Source of the DNA: Psychrobacter immobilis
GTDB taxonomy: Bacteria > Pseudomonadota > Gammaproteobacteria > Pseudomonadales > Moraxellaceae
Direction: 5' to 3'
Assembly (NCBI RefSeq): GCF_904846235.1
Contig: NZ_CAJGZN010000004.1
Span: forward strand, 62,001-126,000
Length of the DNA: 64,000 nucleotides
Within the stretch, counting starts at the first letter, position 1. Each line of letters starts with the position of its first letter. Position numbers and translations under genes: made by a program. Below the pieces are notes generated by a model. It ran no database searches and had not been told where the DNA came from. It saw nothing but the letters and a program-made list of their open reading frames with translations. Below, one piece after another: positions 8,836 through 19,019 of the stretch.

Positions 8836-10077
8836 TTGAATTCATCGGCAGAAATACAAGCAATTTTGGCACTAGCAGACGGTACAATCTTTCGCGGTGT
8901 CAGTATCGGCAGCCTAGGTCATCGTATTGGTGAGGTCGTATTTAATACCGCCATGACAGGGTATCAAGAAATCCTAACCGATCCAAGTTATGCCCGCCAG
9001 CTGGTGACTTTGACTTACCCTCACATCGGTAATACAGGCACCAATAGCGAGGACACAGAATCTGGCAATGGTCACAAAGTATGGGCAGACGGTCTTATCA
9101 TTCGTGATGCCACCATGGCAACCTCTAACTTCCGTAACTCAGAGTCACTTAGCGACTATTTACAGCGTAATGAGACAGTGGCTATCGCTGAAATTGATAC
9201 GCGTCAGCTAACACGCTTATTACGTGATAAAGGTGCACAGAACGGCTGTATCATGACTGCCTCAAACGGCGAGACTATCAGTAGCGACGATGAGCAAAAA
9301 GCGATTGAGTTAGCAAAAGGCTTTGCAGGTCTAAAAGGCATGGACTTGGCAAAAGAATGCTGCACTAAAGAGAACTTCGAGTGGACAGCAGGTACTTGGG
9401 ATTTATCAGACACCCTACTCAACCGTGATATTCATGGTAGTCATGATAGCGGTACTGGCGGCTTCTTTAAGCAACTTGGCACTCATATCGATTCTAAATA
9501 CAACGTCGTTGCTTATGACTTCGGTAGCAAAACCAACATCCTACGCATGCTCGTTGACCGCGGTTGTCACGTAACGGTTGTACCAGCACAGACCCCTATC
9601 GCAGATGTGCTAGCAATGAACCCAGATGGCATCTTCTTATCAAACGGCCCTGGTGATCCTGCAGCTTGTGATTACGCTATCGATGCGGTACGTCACATCA
9701 TTGAGCAAACTGACGTGCCAACGTTTGGCATTTGCTTAGGCCATCAACTGATTGGTCTGGCTAGCGGTGCAAATACCATCAAAATGAAAACGGGCCATCA
9801 TGGTGCCAACCATCCAGTACAAGACTTAGCGACTGGCACGGTGATGATTACCAGTCAGAACCATGGTTTTGCGGTTGATGAAGACACGCTACCTGACAAC
9901 GTTAAATCTACTCATCGCTCATTATTCGATGGTACCAACCAAGGTATCGAGCTGACCGATAAGCCAGTCTTTAGCTTCCAAGGTCACCCAGAAGCCAGCC
10001 CTGGTCCACATGACTGCGCGCCATTGTTTGATAAGTTTGCAGATATGATGGAAGCGGCTAAAACTGCCCAAGCGTAA
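8836..10077 (+). CDS. carA: Carbamoyl-phosphate synthase small (glutaminase) subunit
   Basis: Glutamine amidotransferase subunit of 413 residues that hydrolyses glutamine and passes ammonia to CarB for carbamoyl phosphate, the precursor of arginine and pyrimidines. The N-terminal CPSase small-chain domain ([25 protein letters not shown]) is followed by a class I amidotransferase domain with nucleophile Cys300 (FGICLGHQ) and His384/Glu386 (GHPEASPGP). The start codon is TTG, chosen because GGAGG sits six bases upstream; no ATG fits. carB follows after 153 bases on the same strand. A leader with an attenuator-like hairpin precedes it. Confidence 0.96.
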   Translation: MNSSAEIQAILALADGTIFRGVSIGSLGHRIGEVVFNTAMTGYQEILTDPSYARQLVTLTYPHIGNTGTNSEDTESGNGHKVWADGLIIRDATMATSNFRNSESLSDYLQRNETVAIAEIDTRQLTRLLRDKGAQNGCIMTASNGETISSDDEQKAIELAKGFAGLKGMDLAKECCTKENFEWTAGTWDLSDTLLNRDIHGSHDSGTGGFFKQLGTHIDSKYNVVAYDFGSKTNILRMLVDRGCHVTVVPAQTPIADVLAMNPDGIFLSNGPGDPAACDYAIDAVRHIIEQTDVPTFGICLGHQLIGLASGANTIKMKTGHHGANHPVQDLATGTVMITSQNHGFAVDEDTLPDNVKSTHRSLFDGTNQGIELTDKPVFSFQGHPEASPGPHDCAPLFDKFADMMEAAKTAQA

Positions 10078-10107
10078 ACGGTTGATTATAAATACATAAT
10101 AAGTAAA

Positions 10108-10136
10108 CGCTTGAATCGCCCATAGCGGTTCAAGCG
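10108..10136 (+). repeat. Strong stem-loop between carA and carB
   Basis: CGCTTGAATCGC pairs with GCGGTTCAAGCG (12 bp with one G-U pair) around a five-base loop. There is no U-tract, so it is probably not a terminator. It may stabilise or process the carA 3' end, or tune carB expression. Confidence 0.6.
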
Positions 10137-10230
10137 GCACTAAATAAAGCACTGCAAGCATAAAACGCATTGAGCGTTATCAAAAATAAAGATTACTCAA
10201 ATTATCACCCAAACGAAGGTAGCTCCAACT

Positions 10231-13200
10231 ATGCCAAAACGTACCGACATAAAAAGCATTCTTATCATTGGCGCAGGCCCTATCGTCATCGGCCAAGCAT
10301 GTGAGTTTGACTATTCAGGCGCACAGGCGTGTAAAGCACTAAAAGAAGAAGGCTACCGCGTCATCTTGGTCAACTCAAACCCTGCAACAATCATGACCGA
10401 CCCTGTCATGGCTGACGCGACCTACATCGAGCCGATTACTTGGCAAACCGTTGAGCAAATCATTGCCAAAGAACGTCCAGATGCAATCTTGCCAACGATG
10501 GGCGGACAGACGGCTCTAAACTGTGCGCTAGAGCTAGACAAGCACGGTGTATTGACTAAGTATAACTGCGAGTTGATTGGTGCAACCAAAGACTCAATCG
10601 AAATGGCAGAAGATCGCAACTTGTTTGATAAAGCCATGAAGCGTATCGGCCTTGAGTGCCCTCGCGCTGAAACGGCTGAAACCATGGAAGAAGCCTTTGC
10701 TACTCAAGAAAAAATGGGCTATCCATGTATCATTCGTCCATCATTCACGATGGGCGGTTCAGGCGGCGGTATCGCTTATAACCGCGATGAGTTCATCGAA
10801 ATCTGCGAGCGTGGTTTTGATTTGTCTCCAAACCATCAGCTACTCATCGATGAGTCATTGATTGGTTGGAAAGAATACGAGATGGAAGTGGTTCGTGACA
10901 AAAACGACAACTGCATCATCATCTGCGCCATCGAAAACTTTGACCCAATGGGCGTGCATACAGGCGACTCAATCACCGTCGCACCAGCACAGACCTTGAC
11001 CGACAAAGAATACCAAATCATGCGTAATGCGTCATTAGCAGTACTGCGTGAAATCGGTGTAGAAACGGGCGGCTCAAATGTACAGTTCGGTATCAACCCT
11101 GATACCGGTCGCATGGTCGTCATCGAGATGAACCCACGCGTATCACGCTCGTCTGCCCTAGCCTCAAAGGCCACTGGCTTCCCGATTGCCAAAATCGCAG
11201 CAAAACTGGCGATTGGTTATACGCTAGACGAATTGCAAAACGACATCACTGGTGGCAAAACGCCAGCCAGTTTTGAGCCTGCGCTTGATTATGTCGTGAC
11301 CAAGATACCTCGTTTCAACTTCGAAAAATTCCCGCAAGCAGACAACATCCTATCGACTCAGATGAAATCGGTCGGTGAAGTGATGGCGATTGGTCGTAAT
11401 TTCCAAGAGTCGATGCAAAAAGCCTTACGCGGTATGGAAACAGGTGCGGATGGTTTTGATGAGCAAATTGACTTATCAAAAGTAAGCGTTGAAAAAGCAC
11501 GTAGCGAAATCATAAACCGCCTAACTATTCCAACACCTGAGCGTATCTACTACGTTGCTGATGCATTCCGCGTCGGTATGAGTGTCGATGAAGTGTTTAA
11601 CTTTACCAAGATTGACCCATGGTTCTTGGTACAGATAGAAGACATCGTTAAAACAGAAGCTACCGTAAAATCACTTGGTTTTGGCGGATTGAACGAGAAA
11701 AATCTACGTAGCTTTAAACGTAAAGGTTTATCAGATTTGCGTTTGGCTAAATTGCTTGGTATCTCACAAAAGCAACTTCGCAAAAAGCGTTGGGATCTAA
11801 ACGTCTATCCAGTCTATAAGCGTGTCGATACCTGTGCCGCAGAGTTTGCTACTAGCACGGCTTATATGTACTCGACGTACGATAGCGAATGTGAAGCGAA
11901 CCCAACAGACAAAAAGAAAATCATGGTTATCGGCGGCGGTCCTAACCGTATCGGCCAAGGTATTGAATTTGATTACTGCTGTGTGCATGCAGCGCTTGCT
12001 ATGCGTGAAGATGGTTACGAGACCATCATGGTCAACTGTAACCCTGAAACGGTTTCAACCGATTATGACACTTCTGACCGTCTATACTTTGAGCCAATCA
12101 CATTAGAAGACGTGCTAGAAATCGTTCGTATCGAAAACCCTGATGGCGTGATTGTACAGTTCGGTGGTCAAACGCCATTGAAACTTGCTCGTGCACTAGA
12201 GTCAGCAGGCGTTAAAATCATCGGTACTAGCCCAGATGCAATTGACCGTGCCGAAGATCGTGAGCGCTTCCAGCATATGATTCAGCAGCTAAACCTAGTA
12301 CAGCCGTCAAACGCACTAGCAACCAGCTTAGAAGACGGCTTAGTGAAAGCAAAAGACGTAGGCTATCCATTGGTTGTACGTCCATCTTATGTGTTAGGTG
12401 GCCGCGCGATGGAAATCGTCTACAACGAAGACGAGCTAAGACATTACCTACGTACTGCGGTACAAGCATCGAACGAAGCGCCTGTCCTACTAGATCGCTT
12501 CTTAGATGATGCTATCGAAGTTGATGTCGACTGTGTATGCGATGGCACTGATGTCGTTATTGGCGGTATCATGCAGCATATCGAACAGGCTGGCGTTCAC
12601 TCAGGTGACTCAGCATGTTCACTGCCGCCATACTCACTGTCTAAAGAGCTATGTGATGTTATGCGCGCACAGACGGTCGCCATGGCAAAAGAGCTAGGCG
12701 TTATCGGTCTGATGAACGTACAGTTCGCAGTAAAAGGCGAAACCGTATATATCCTAGAAGTGAACCCACGTGCTGCACGTACAGTACCGTTCGTCTCTAA
12801 GTGTATCGGTACTTCTTTAGCACAGGTTGCTGCGCGCTGTATGGCTGGTACTTCGCTTAAAGATCAAGGCTTTACCACTGAGATTGTTCCAGCATTCTAT
12901 GCGGTCAAAGAAGCGGTATTCCCATTCGCTAAGTTTCCAGGTGTTGACCCAATCTTGAGTCCTGAGATGAAATCAACGGGCGAAGTTATGGGCGTGGGCA
13001 AAACCTTTGGCGAAGCATTCTACAAGGCCATTATCGGTAGTAATGAGCGTCTGCCAGGTCTACCAACTGAAGGCGAGACAAAAACCGTCTTTATCTCAGT
13101 TCGTGACAGTGATAAAGCCCAAATCGCTCCGATTGCTCGTCAGCTTGCAGACTTTGGCTTTAAGATTGTCTCGACCACTGGCACGCAAAAAGTACTGAGC

Positions 13201-13494
13201 GACGCTGGTATCGAAAGTCAGCAAATCAACAAAGTTACTGAAGGTCGCCCGCATATCGTTGATGCCTTGAAAAACGGCAAAATCGACCTTATCATCAATA
13301 CTACTGAAGGTAAGCAAGCTCAAGAGGATTCGTTCTCTATTCGCCGTAGTGCGCTACAGGGCAAAGTATTCTACGTCACCACGTTAGGTGCCGCTGATGC
13401 CGTCTGCAAATCTTACGCGATTGACTTACCGTTTGATGTCTATAAGTTACAAGATTTGCATGAGCAAGCAAAGTCTATTGACGTGGCTGAATAA
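10231..13494 (+). CDS. carB: Carbamoyl-phosphate synthase large subunit
   Basis: Large subunit of 1087 residues, made of two homologous ATP-grasp halves. The first half (about 1-400) phosphorylates bicarbonate and contains [17 protein letters not shown] and [18 protein letters not shown]. An oligomerisation region follows (about 400-555). The second half (about 555-940) phosphorylates carbamate and contains [15 protein letters not shown] and [15 protein letters not shown]. The C-terminal MGS-like allosteric domain (about 945-1087) is where UMP and ornithine act in known enzymes. Full length, no interruptions. GAAGG precedes the ATG. Works with carA upstream; greA follows after a terminator. 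Confidence 0.97.
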   Translation: MPKRTDIKSILIIGAGPIVIGQACEFDYSGAQACKALKEEGYRVILVNSNPATIMTDPVMADATYIEPITWQTVEQIIAKERPDAILPTMGGQTALNCALELDKHGVLTKYNCELIGATKDSIEMAEDRNLFDKAMKRIGLECPRAETAETMEEAFATQEKMGYPCIIRPSFTMGGSGGGIAYNRDEFIEICERGFDLSPNHQLLIDESLIGWKEYEMEVVRDKNDNCIIICAIENFDPMGVHTGDSITVAPAQTLTDKEYQIMRNASLAVLREIGVETGGSNVQFGINPDTGRMVVIEMNPRVSRSSALASKATGFPIAKIAAKLAIGYTLDELQNDITGGKTPASFEPALDYVVTKIPRFNFEKFPQADNILSTQMKSVGEVMAIGRNFQESMQKALRGMETGADGFDEQIDLSKVSVEKARSEIINRLTIPTPERIYYVADAFRVGMSVDEVFNFTKIDPWFLVQIEDIVKTEATVKSLGFGGLNEKNLRSFKRKGLSDLRLAKLLGISQKQLRKKRWDLNVYPVYKRVDTCAAEFATSTAYMYSTYDSECEANPTDKKKIMVIGGGPNRIGQGIEFDYCCVHAALAMREDGYETIMVNCNPETVSTDYDTSDRLYFEPITLEDVLEIVRIENPDGVIVQFGGQTPLKLARALESAGVKIIGTSPDAIDRAEDRERFQHMIQQLNLVQPSNALATSLEDGLVKAKDVGYPLVVRPSYVLGGRAMEIVYNEDELRHYLRTAVQASNEAPVLLDRFLDDAIEVDVDCVCDGTDVVIGGIMQHIEQAGVHSGDSACSLPPYSLSKELCDVMRAQTVAMAKELGVIGLMNVQFAVKGETVYILEVNPRAARTVPFVSKCIGTSLAQVAARCMAGTSLKDQGFTTEIVPAFYAVKEAVFPFAKFPGVDPILSPEMKSTGEVMGVGKTFGEAFYKAIIGSNERLPGLPTEGETKTVFISVRDSDKAQIAPIARQLADFGFKIVSTTGTQKVLSDAGIESQQINKVTEGRPHIVDALKNGKIDLIINTTEGKQAQEDSFSIRRSALQGKVFYVTTLGAADAVCKSYAIDLPFDVYKLQDLHEQAKSIDVAE

Positions 13495-13610
13495 TTTCAG
13501 TAGATTAAGCATAACCGTTAGGCTTGCCTAAAAGCTCACTCAAGTATCGTTGTTTGCTTTAAATATAGCCAACCATGCTTGAGGAACGATACCTTTACCG
13601 TGATAGACCT

Positions 13611-13646
13611 AAAAAGCATAGTGGCTAAATTGCGACTATGCTTTTT
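13611..13646. terminator. Bidirectional intrinsic terminator downstream of carB
   Basis: AAAAAGCATAGT (13611-13622) is the perfect complement of ACTATGCTTTTT (13635-13646), with a 12-base loop that can partly pair. A-run before and T-run after make it active in either direction; here it ends the carAB transcript. Confidence 0.85.
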
Positions 13647-13774
13647 ATTACGTAAGCTTAAGTGCGCCTATGCTTGAATTGAGGTGAGATGCACTCATAA
13701 ATAATGGCCAACTTATTCATTACATCGTCTTAATTATCACTCTTTTATATTTTATATCCATTGCAACAACACTG

Positions 13775-13799
13775 ACACCATCTCATTATGAGGTGGTGT
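13775..13799 (+). repeat. Stem-loop in the greA 5' leader
   Basis: ACACCATCTC pairs with GAGGTGGTGT (10 bp with one G-U) around a five-base loop, ending about 15 bases upstream of the greA ribosome binding site. There is no T-run. It is well placed to influence greA translation or mRNA stability. Confidence 0.55.
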
Positions 13800-13824
13800 G
13801 GTGTTATTGGTTTAAGGAAAAAAC

Positions 13825-14301
13825 ATGCAACGTTACCCAATGACTCCGCAAGGACACGCGGCTCTAGAAGCCGAATTAAAACAGCTAAAAAGTGTCGACC
13901 GTCCACGCATCACAGCATCGATTGCTGAAGCACGCGAACACGGCGATTTGAAAGAAAATGCTGAATACCATGCTGCCCGTGAGCAGCAAGGTTTTTGTGA
14001 AGCACGTATTCGTGATATCGAAGCCAAACTTGGTGGCGCTCAAGTCATCGATCCTTCGACACTGCCAAAAGAAGGCCGTATTGTATTTGGTGTTAGCGTC
14101 GTGATCGAAAACATGGACACCGAAGAAGAAAAACAATACAAAATCGTCGGCGATGATGAAGCTGACTTTAAAGCTGGCAAAATCTCAGTCAACTCACCAA
14201 TCGCTCGTGGTTTGATTGGTAAGTTTGAAGGCGACGAAGTGCGCATCGAAACGCCAAAGGGCGTCGTTGAATATGAAGTTATGAAAGTTATCTACGACTA
14301 A
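13825..14301 (+). CDS. greA: Transcription elongation factor GreA
   Basis: GreA, 158 residues, enters the RNA polymerase secondary channel and stimulates cleavage of backtracked transcripts. The N-terminal antiparallel coiled coil (about 1-75) contains the conserved acidic tip within [16 protein letters not shown], and the C-terminal FKBP-like domain (about 80-158) ends with [13 protein letters not shown]. Length is standard. AAGGA precedes the ATG. The carA-carB-greA order resembles the Pseudomonas operon, but here a terminator lies between carB and greA, so they are probably expressed separately. Confidence 0.96.
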   Translation: MQRYPMTPQGHAALEAELKQLKSVDRPRITASIAEAREHGDLKENAEYHAAREQQGFCEARIRDIEAKLGGAQVIDPSTLPKEGRIVFGVSVVIENMDTEEEKQYKIVGDDEADFKAGKISVNSPIARGLIGKFEGDEVRIETPKGVVEYEVMKVIYD

Positions 14302-14772
14302 TAGCTACACTACGTTCTAATCTAGAGTTTTGATACTCTCAATTGTAGATAGTTTGAGAAATGACTTTTAGATAATAGTTTTTATGACAATGATTGTGAC
14401 TGGCTACTTAGTTATGCAATTCCATAGATGAAAGCTGTACTACACATAGATAGCATTTATACCGTTTCGGTTACACAATGCTGCTTTTATCCATGATTTG
14501 TTTTGGCGCATAATTATTTGAGTTTGAGTGCACCATAACTTCAATATTAAGTTTATTCAATAAGAAATAGTTAAGATTGAATAGCTTTTATACAAGTTAG
14601 CACTGCTGCGCTCTTACTAAAAATAATGATGGTCTGATCGCACACATAGGCTAATATCAGCACTACTACCCTCGTTATTTGGCATATTTTTCGGTGTCAT
14701 TTAGCGGGGGTTTTGTTTATCTAGGCATTATCTATTGTTGTATTACTTACTATTATTTTTGAGGAGTCTTTC
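14302..14772. other. AT-rich intergenic region
   Basis: About 470 bases between greA and the secreted DUF11-like gene. I find only short partial hairpins and no credible ORF or RNA gene. The last part, before the GAGGAG ribosome binding site, presumably carries the promoter of the following gene. Confidence 0.4.
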
Positions 14773-15666
14773 ATGATTATGAACGATGGTTTTCAAGCAT
14801 CAACTGCTGAAACGACTATGGCAAAAAATGCAGCTATGTCTGCATTGCTAGCAGGTATCGTGTTGGCTACATCATCGGCCAATGCTGCCCCTGAGATTGC
14901 CATTAGCTCCTCTGCGAGCGGTAGCACCACGGTGGTCGAGCAATATTCTGATGGCAAAACTGCTACGATTACGGCGACACCAAACGGTATCACCATGCAA
15001 GACGGCATGCCGTACGCGGTGACTCAGGTGACCACTGTGCCACGCTATGTCGTGCATCAGTCTCCTGTTGTCCAAGGTACGACGACCGTTACTAGCGTAC
15101 CAGTGACTAACTCTATTACCAACAAGGTCACTAAAGTAGATGTGATTACCACGCCTGCCAGCAGCGTGACGCAAGTACTACCTGTCGCAACCAATGTCAC
15201 CCCGCCAGTGATTATGCAGCAGCCAGTGACCAATCAAGTAACGACCACGACGACAACTTTGGATACGTTGCAACTGACTCCTACCTTTAGTACGCCTGGC
15301 GTGGTCAATGCAAATACCAAAGTCATGAAAATTCTAAAAAATGCTGATGGACGTGAAGTTGCCGTTCCTGCCAATCATATTGCCCCTGGCGATGTGATTG
15401 AGTATCACACCACTTATACCAACACCTCAGCACAGCCGGTCAATGACATCAACGCCATGATCTCATTACCAAGTGGCGTCCAGTTAGTCTCGTTGAATAG
15501 TCCTCTGCCGACGCTTGCCACCACTGGCGGAGACAGCTATCAAACCATTCAGCAAGTTGGCAATACGGTGGTTGTCCAAGAAAACTACTCTGGTCTAAAA
15601 TGGAACTTGGTGAACTTTGATGCCAATGCAGCCAAAACCGTCGTCATACGTGCCAAGGTTCAATAA
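14773..15666 (+). CDS. Secreted DUF11-like repeat protein of unknown function
   Basis: A 297-residue exported protein. A signal peptide with hydrophobic core AAMSALLAGIVLA and a probable cleavage after SANA (about residue 37) is followed by a Thr/Val-rich, low-complexity stretch (about 45-180, many VTTT, TVTS, VTNQV units). A C-terminal Ig-like domain of DUF11 type (about 185-297) contains VIEYHTTYTNTSAQPVNDI and SLPSGVQLVS. The ATG at 14773 has GAGGAG nearby; the in-frame ATG at 14818 would start closer to the signal peptide but lacks a ribosome binding site. Probably an envelope or periplasmic protein; function not known. It is monocistronic, ending at a strong terminator. Confidence 0.75.
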   Translation: MIMNDGFQASTAETTMAKNAAMSALLAGIVLATSSANAAPEIAISSSASGSTTVVEQYSDGKTATITATPNGITMQDGMPYAVTQVTTVPRYVVHQSPVVQGTTTVTSVPVTNSITNKVTKVDVITTPASSVTQVLPVATNVTPPVIMQQPVTNQVTTTTTTLDTLQLTPTFSTPGVVNANTKVMKILKNADGREVAVPANHIAPGDVIEYHTTYTNTSAQPVNDINAMISLPSGVQLVSLNSPLPTLATTGGDSYQTIQQVGNTVVVQENYSGLKWNLVNFDANAAKTVVIRAKVQ

Positions 15667-15712
15667 AAATTGGGTTATAGCGTATTATTATTGAATAGAT
15701 ACCAGTATATGT

Positions 15713-15756
15713 AAAAGGTCTTGTGGACTAGTTATCTAGTCAGCAAGACCTTTTTT
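15713..15756 (+). terminator. Intrinsic terminator after the secreted protein gene
   Basis: AAAAGGTCTTG pairs with CAAGACCTTTTTT, and an inner GACTAG/CTAGTC helix extends the stem. It is a long, nearly perfect hairpin followed by six T residues. Confidence 0.9.
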
Positions 15757-15855
15757 GTGTCGGTGGCTTGGTTTTGAGTGTGGTAAAGCACTGCTTTAAG
15801 CTTAGGATATAAATGCTTGATGCAGTGGCAGAAATAGCTGAGCTTTTAGAGAAGA

Positions 15856-16407
15856 TCATTTTTCTTTATACAGAATAGGCCGATTAATTAGATTATTAAG
15901 TTTTGTCATAAAAAAGATAAAACCAAAACCAAAGATTGACGTAGTGAGCACTCTTATCATGTTTTGATCGAACATTAGGTTTTTGGTATCTTCGTAAGTT
16001 ATTTGCAGATCCTCCTCTGATCCTCTAATGTCTAAGCTGACTAATTGCGGTAAATTATTCGATACGCCTAAAAAATTGGGCTGATAGTACCAACCAACTC
16101 TTGCGTACTTGCCAAGCCTAGGTTCAAGGTATGTAGGACCCATACATGACCCAGTATTAATAAAGCCAAATACATTATAGCTACAGCCGTAAAGCGTTAT
16201 TTGTTTAGGATTTTCGATAGATTGCAAGGCTATACTAAATCCCGTATCAGTGATAATGCCTTCACTGTATTGTAGCTCTGACTCCTGCGGAAAATCTCTA
16301 CCCTGCCATTCCAAAAAATTGAGTGCAATGAAAAAAGATATAAACGAGACATTTAGAAACGTATCGAACTTTTGAGACGCTGATTTTTCTTTAAATTTTT
16401 TGAGCAT
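15856..16407 (-). CDS. Hypothetical membrane protein, orphan
   Basis: A 183-residue protein I do not recognise. It has one hydrophobic segment near residues 20-33 and another near 152-168, enclosing a ~115-residue loop that contains two cysteines (YGCSYN, GSCMGP). This suggests a two-pass inner membrane protein with a periplasmic, possibly disulfide-bonded domain. The start has AGAGA upstream. The gene is AT-rich compared with its neighbours and stands alone between two oppositely directed genes, which would fit recent acquisition, but this is only an impression. Confidence 0.6.
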   Translation of the reverse strand: MLKKFKEKSASQKFDTFLNVSFISFFIALNFLEWQGRDFPQESELQYSEGIITDTGFSIALQSIENPKQITLYGCSYNVFGFINTGSCMGPTYLEPRLGKYARVGWYYQPNFLGVSNNLPQLVSLDIRGSEEDLQITYEDTKNLMFDQNMIRVLTTSIFGFGFIFFMTKLNNLINRPILYKEK

Positions 16408-16652
16408 AAAATTTCTCTAAAAGACCCTTTTATGGAATGTTTGAAAGAATCTATATTCGCACTTAAAAGATAGATATATTAAGCTACAGAGTTTAGCCTT
16501 TAAATAAACCTCAAACTACTGTTTACTATATTAGACACGAATCATACGACACTATTTGTCGTGTTGTTTTTGGGATTCTCCTATAAATACAATGACTTAG
16601 CGATAATTTTGGTAAAATAGTCTTTCATCAATTAATTGGTAAAACGCGACTT

Positions 16653-17921
16653 ATGGCAAACATCAATTATGAAAGATTACAGGGCAAACTCAATATTTTG
16701 GCTGATGCTGCCAAGTATGATGTTTCCTGCTCATCCTCCGCTGGTACTCGAAAAAACCAAGGCGGCGGACTAGGCGATGCCTCAGCAACGGGTATCTGTC
16801 ACAGCTATACCGAAGATGGTCGCTGCGTCAGCCTATTAAAGATTCTTTTGACCAATCACTGCATTTACGACTGTGCTTATTGCACCTCACGTAAAAGCAA
16901 TGACACGCCGCGTGCTGCGTTCAGTGTCGAAGAAGTCGTCGACTTAACCATGCAGTTTTATCGCCGTAACTATATCGAAGGGCTATTTCTTAGCTCTGGT
17001 ATCTTTAAAAGTGGCGATTATACGATGGAGCGACTGGTCGAAGTTGCCAAACTCTTACGTACGCGTGAGCGCTTTAATGGTTACATCCATCTAAAGACCA
17101 TTCCAGGTGCGTCAAAAGAACTGCTGCTAGAAGCAGGATTATATGCGGATCGTTTGAGCGTCAATATCGAGATTCCGACCAAATCAGGATTGGCTTTGCT
17201 TGCACCAGAGAAATCACATGATCAATTAAAAGCACCAATGGAGACGGTAAAAGAAGAAATCATCACCATTCGTGAAAGCCGTAAAACTCACAAGAAAGCG
17301 CCTAAGTTCACGCCAGCAGGTCAGACCAGTCAAATGATCGTTGGTGCGAGTAACGAGACTGACTTGCAAGTGATTCAGTTATCGAGTCACTTCTACAAAA
17401 CGTATGATCTCAAGCGGGTCTATTACTCAGGTTATGTACCTATGCTCTCTGATAATCGCTTGCCTACGATTGGAACGCCCGTGCCGATGGTGCGGGAGAA
17501 TCGTCTGTATCAAGCAGACTGGTTAATGCGTTTTTATGGTTTTGGTGCGCATGAGATTGTAGAGCCGGAGTCGCCATTTTTAGATTTAGACTGCGACCCA
17601 AAGCTTGCTTGGGCAATACGCCATCGCGAGCATTTCCCAGTCAATATCCAGACAGCGACTTATGAAATGATAGTGCGTATCCCAGGTATCGGTACAAAGA
17701 CTGCCAAGAAAATCGTCAAAGCACGTAAGTTCAATCAATTGACGCTATACCATCTAAAAAAAATGGGCGCTGCGGTCAACCGTGCTAAATACTTTATCGC
17801 GACCACTGGCAAAAACGAACACCTTGCACATCTAACGCGCGATAATTTCCGTCAGTATGTATTGGCTCAAACGCAAACCAAGTTTAATGATCAGCGTACT
17901 GGGCAGTTGGCTTTATTTTAG
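16653..17921 (+). CDS. Putative DNA modification/repair radical SAM protein
   Basis: Radical SAM protein of 422 residues of the family found beside uracil-DNA glycosylase/DUF4130 proteins. The [4Fe-4S] motif CIYDCAYC (C-x3-C-x2-C) lies near residues 70-77 after a glycine-rich N-terminal segment. A TIM-barrel core follows, and the C-terminus carries a helix-hairpin-helix motif (IPGIGTKTAKKIVKAR, about 344-359) typical of non-specific DNA binding. The presumed substrate is damaged or modified DNA; the reaction is not established. It precedes the DUF4130 gene by 75 bases on the same strand and is probably co-transcribed. Confidence 0.85.
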   Translation: MANINYERLQGKLNILADAAKYDVSCSSSAGTRKNQGGGLGDASATGICHSYTEDGRCVSLLKILLTNHCIYDCAYCTSRKSNDTPRAAFSVEEVVDLTMQFYRRNYIEGLFLSSGIFKSGDYTMERLVEVAKLLRTRERFNGYIHLKTIPGASKELLLEAGLYADRLSVNIEIPTKSGLALLAPEKSHDQLKAPMETVKEEIITIRESRKTHKKAPKFTPAGQTSQMIVGASNETDLQVIQLSSHFYKTYDLKRVYYSGYVPMLSDNRLPTIGTPVPMVRENRLYQADWLMRFYGFGAHEIVEPESPFLDLDCDPKLAWAIRHREHFPVNIQTATYEMIVRIPGIGTKTAKKIVKARKFNQLTLYHLKKMGAAVNRAKYFIATTGKNEHLAHLTRDNFRQYVLAQTQTKFNDQRTGQLALF

Positions 17922-17996
17922 AATAGCTCTAGATAGCATGGGTTAAAAAACCTGCTATCACGTTACTGTATTTATGATAGAAATGTAGGATAAAAC

Positions 17997-18869
17997 ATGT
18001 CAGCACTTATGCAAAACGACTCTTACGCTGTCGGTCAATTGACGCCTAGCATTGTACTGTATGAGCCTAGCTTTGAAGGTTGGCTGAGTGCTGTGTTTTA
18101 TGTCTATGCCAATCGTCTACAGAACGATGTGGCGCTAAAGCTAACCGCTCAAGATTGCTATGTGCCATCACTCATCGCTCAGGCGACTAGCGTGGCAACC
18201 GATGAGGATAAAGCCGAGCGGGTGTTAGTCAAATTAAATACCTTATTGGGTCACTCAGGCATGCGAAATATCTTATGGGGATTTTTATCAGAGAAAGACG
18301 ATATCGGTACGACATTGTTTCGCGTGGTCAAATACGCCATCGACTACCCTAGCCGTCAGATCATGCAAGATTTAGGTAATTTAGATGTTCTGGAGCTAGT
18401 ACAGACAGTCAAATCTGTCGGCCGTGAGAAACATCGCATGGAAGCGTTTGTACGTTTTGAGCATACGACTGATGATATTTATTTTGCACGTGTAGAGCCT
18501 GATTTTAACGTATTACCATTAATCGGAGAGCACTTTCGGCAGCGTTATCAGGATCAACAATGGGCAATCTATGATCTGACTCGGGGCTACGGCATCTATT
18601 ATGATAAAAATAATAGCACGCCATCACGTCCAGCAAAGCTGCAAACCATCACTAATCTTGATGATGCGGTACTACGTAACCCTGCCAGCATCCATAGTCC
18701 TGATGAGCAGCGCTATCAAAAATTCTGGCAAGGTTACTTTACTAACGTCAATATCAAAGAGCGCAAAAACCCTAAGCTGCATAAACAATATCTCCCGCAG
18801 CGCTACTGGAAATACTTGAGTGAAAAACAAGTACTGCCCAATGCTGAGCACTTACAAAAACGACGCTAA
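17997..18869 (+). CDS. DUF4130 (TIGR03915-type) putative DNA metabolism protein
   Basis: A 290-residue protein of the DUF4130 family, recognised by LYEPSFEGWLSAVFYVY near the N-terminus and VGREKHRMEAFVRF near residue 140, with the distal YFARVEPDFNVLPLIGEHF block. In many bacteria this domain is fused to a uracil-DNA glycosylase (UdgX-like) and encoded beside the radical SAM protein; here the glycosylase half is absent. TAGGAT precedes the ATG. It likely acts with the upstream radical SAM gene in an uncharacterised DNA repair or modification reaction. Confidence 0.82.
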   Translation: MSALMQNDSYAVGQLTPSIVLYEPSFEGWLSAVFYVYANRLQNDVALKLTAQDCYVPSLIAQATSVATDEDKAERVLVKLNTLLGHSGMRNILWGFLSEKDDIGTTLFRVVKYAIDYPSRQIMQDLGNLDVLELVQTVKSVGREKHRMEAFVRFEHTTDDIYFARVEPDFNVLPLIGEHFRQRYQDQQWAIYDLTRGYGIYYDKNNSTPSRPAKLQTITNLDDAVLRNPASIHSPDEQRYQKFWQGYFTNVNIKERKNPKLHKQYLPQRYWKYLSEKQVLPNAEHLQKRR

Positions 18870-19019
18870 CGGCTTTTGATGTTTATTAATCCATGGCTTA
18901 CGCTTATATATTCTAAAAACTACCTATCTGACCTCATCTTTTTATCTTGATGGTTGAGTTTTAATCGCTTTTAACTGACAATAGCAAATTGATATTACTA
19001 ACCGGTGACCAACGCTATT

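Larger units (their letters stand above)
13495..13824 (+). other. carB-greA spacer with terminator and leader structures
   Basis: About 330 bases without a gene. It holds an intrinsic terminator (13611-13646), small interleaved inverted repeats (CTCAAG/CTTGAG and GTATCGTT/AACGATAC near 13540-13592) and a stable stem-loop just before greA (13775-13799). greA therefore probably has its own promoter in the AT-rich part between 13650 and 13770. Confidence 0.55.
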
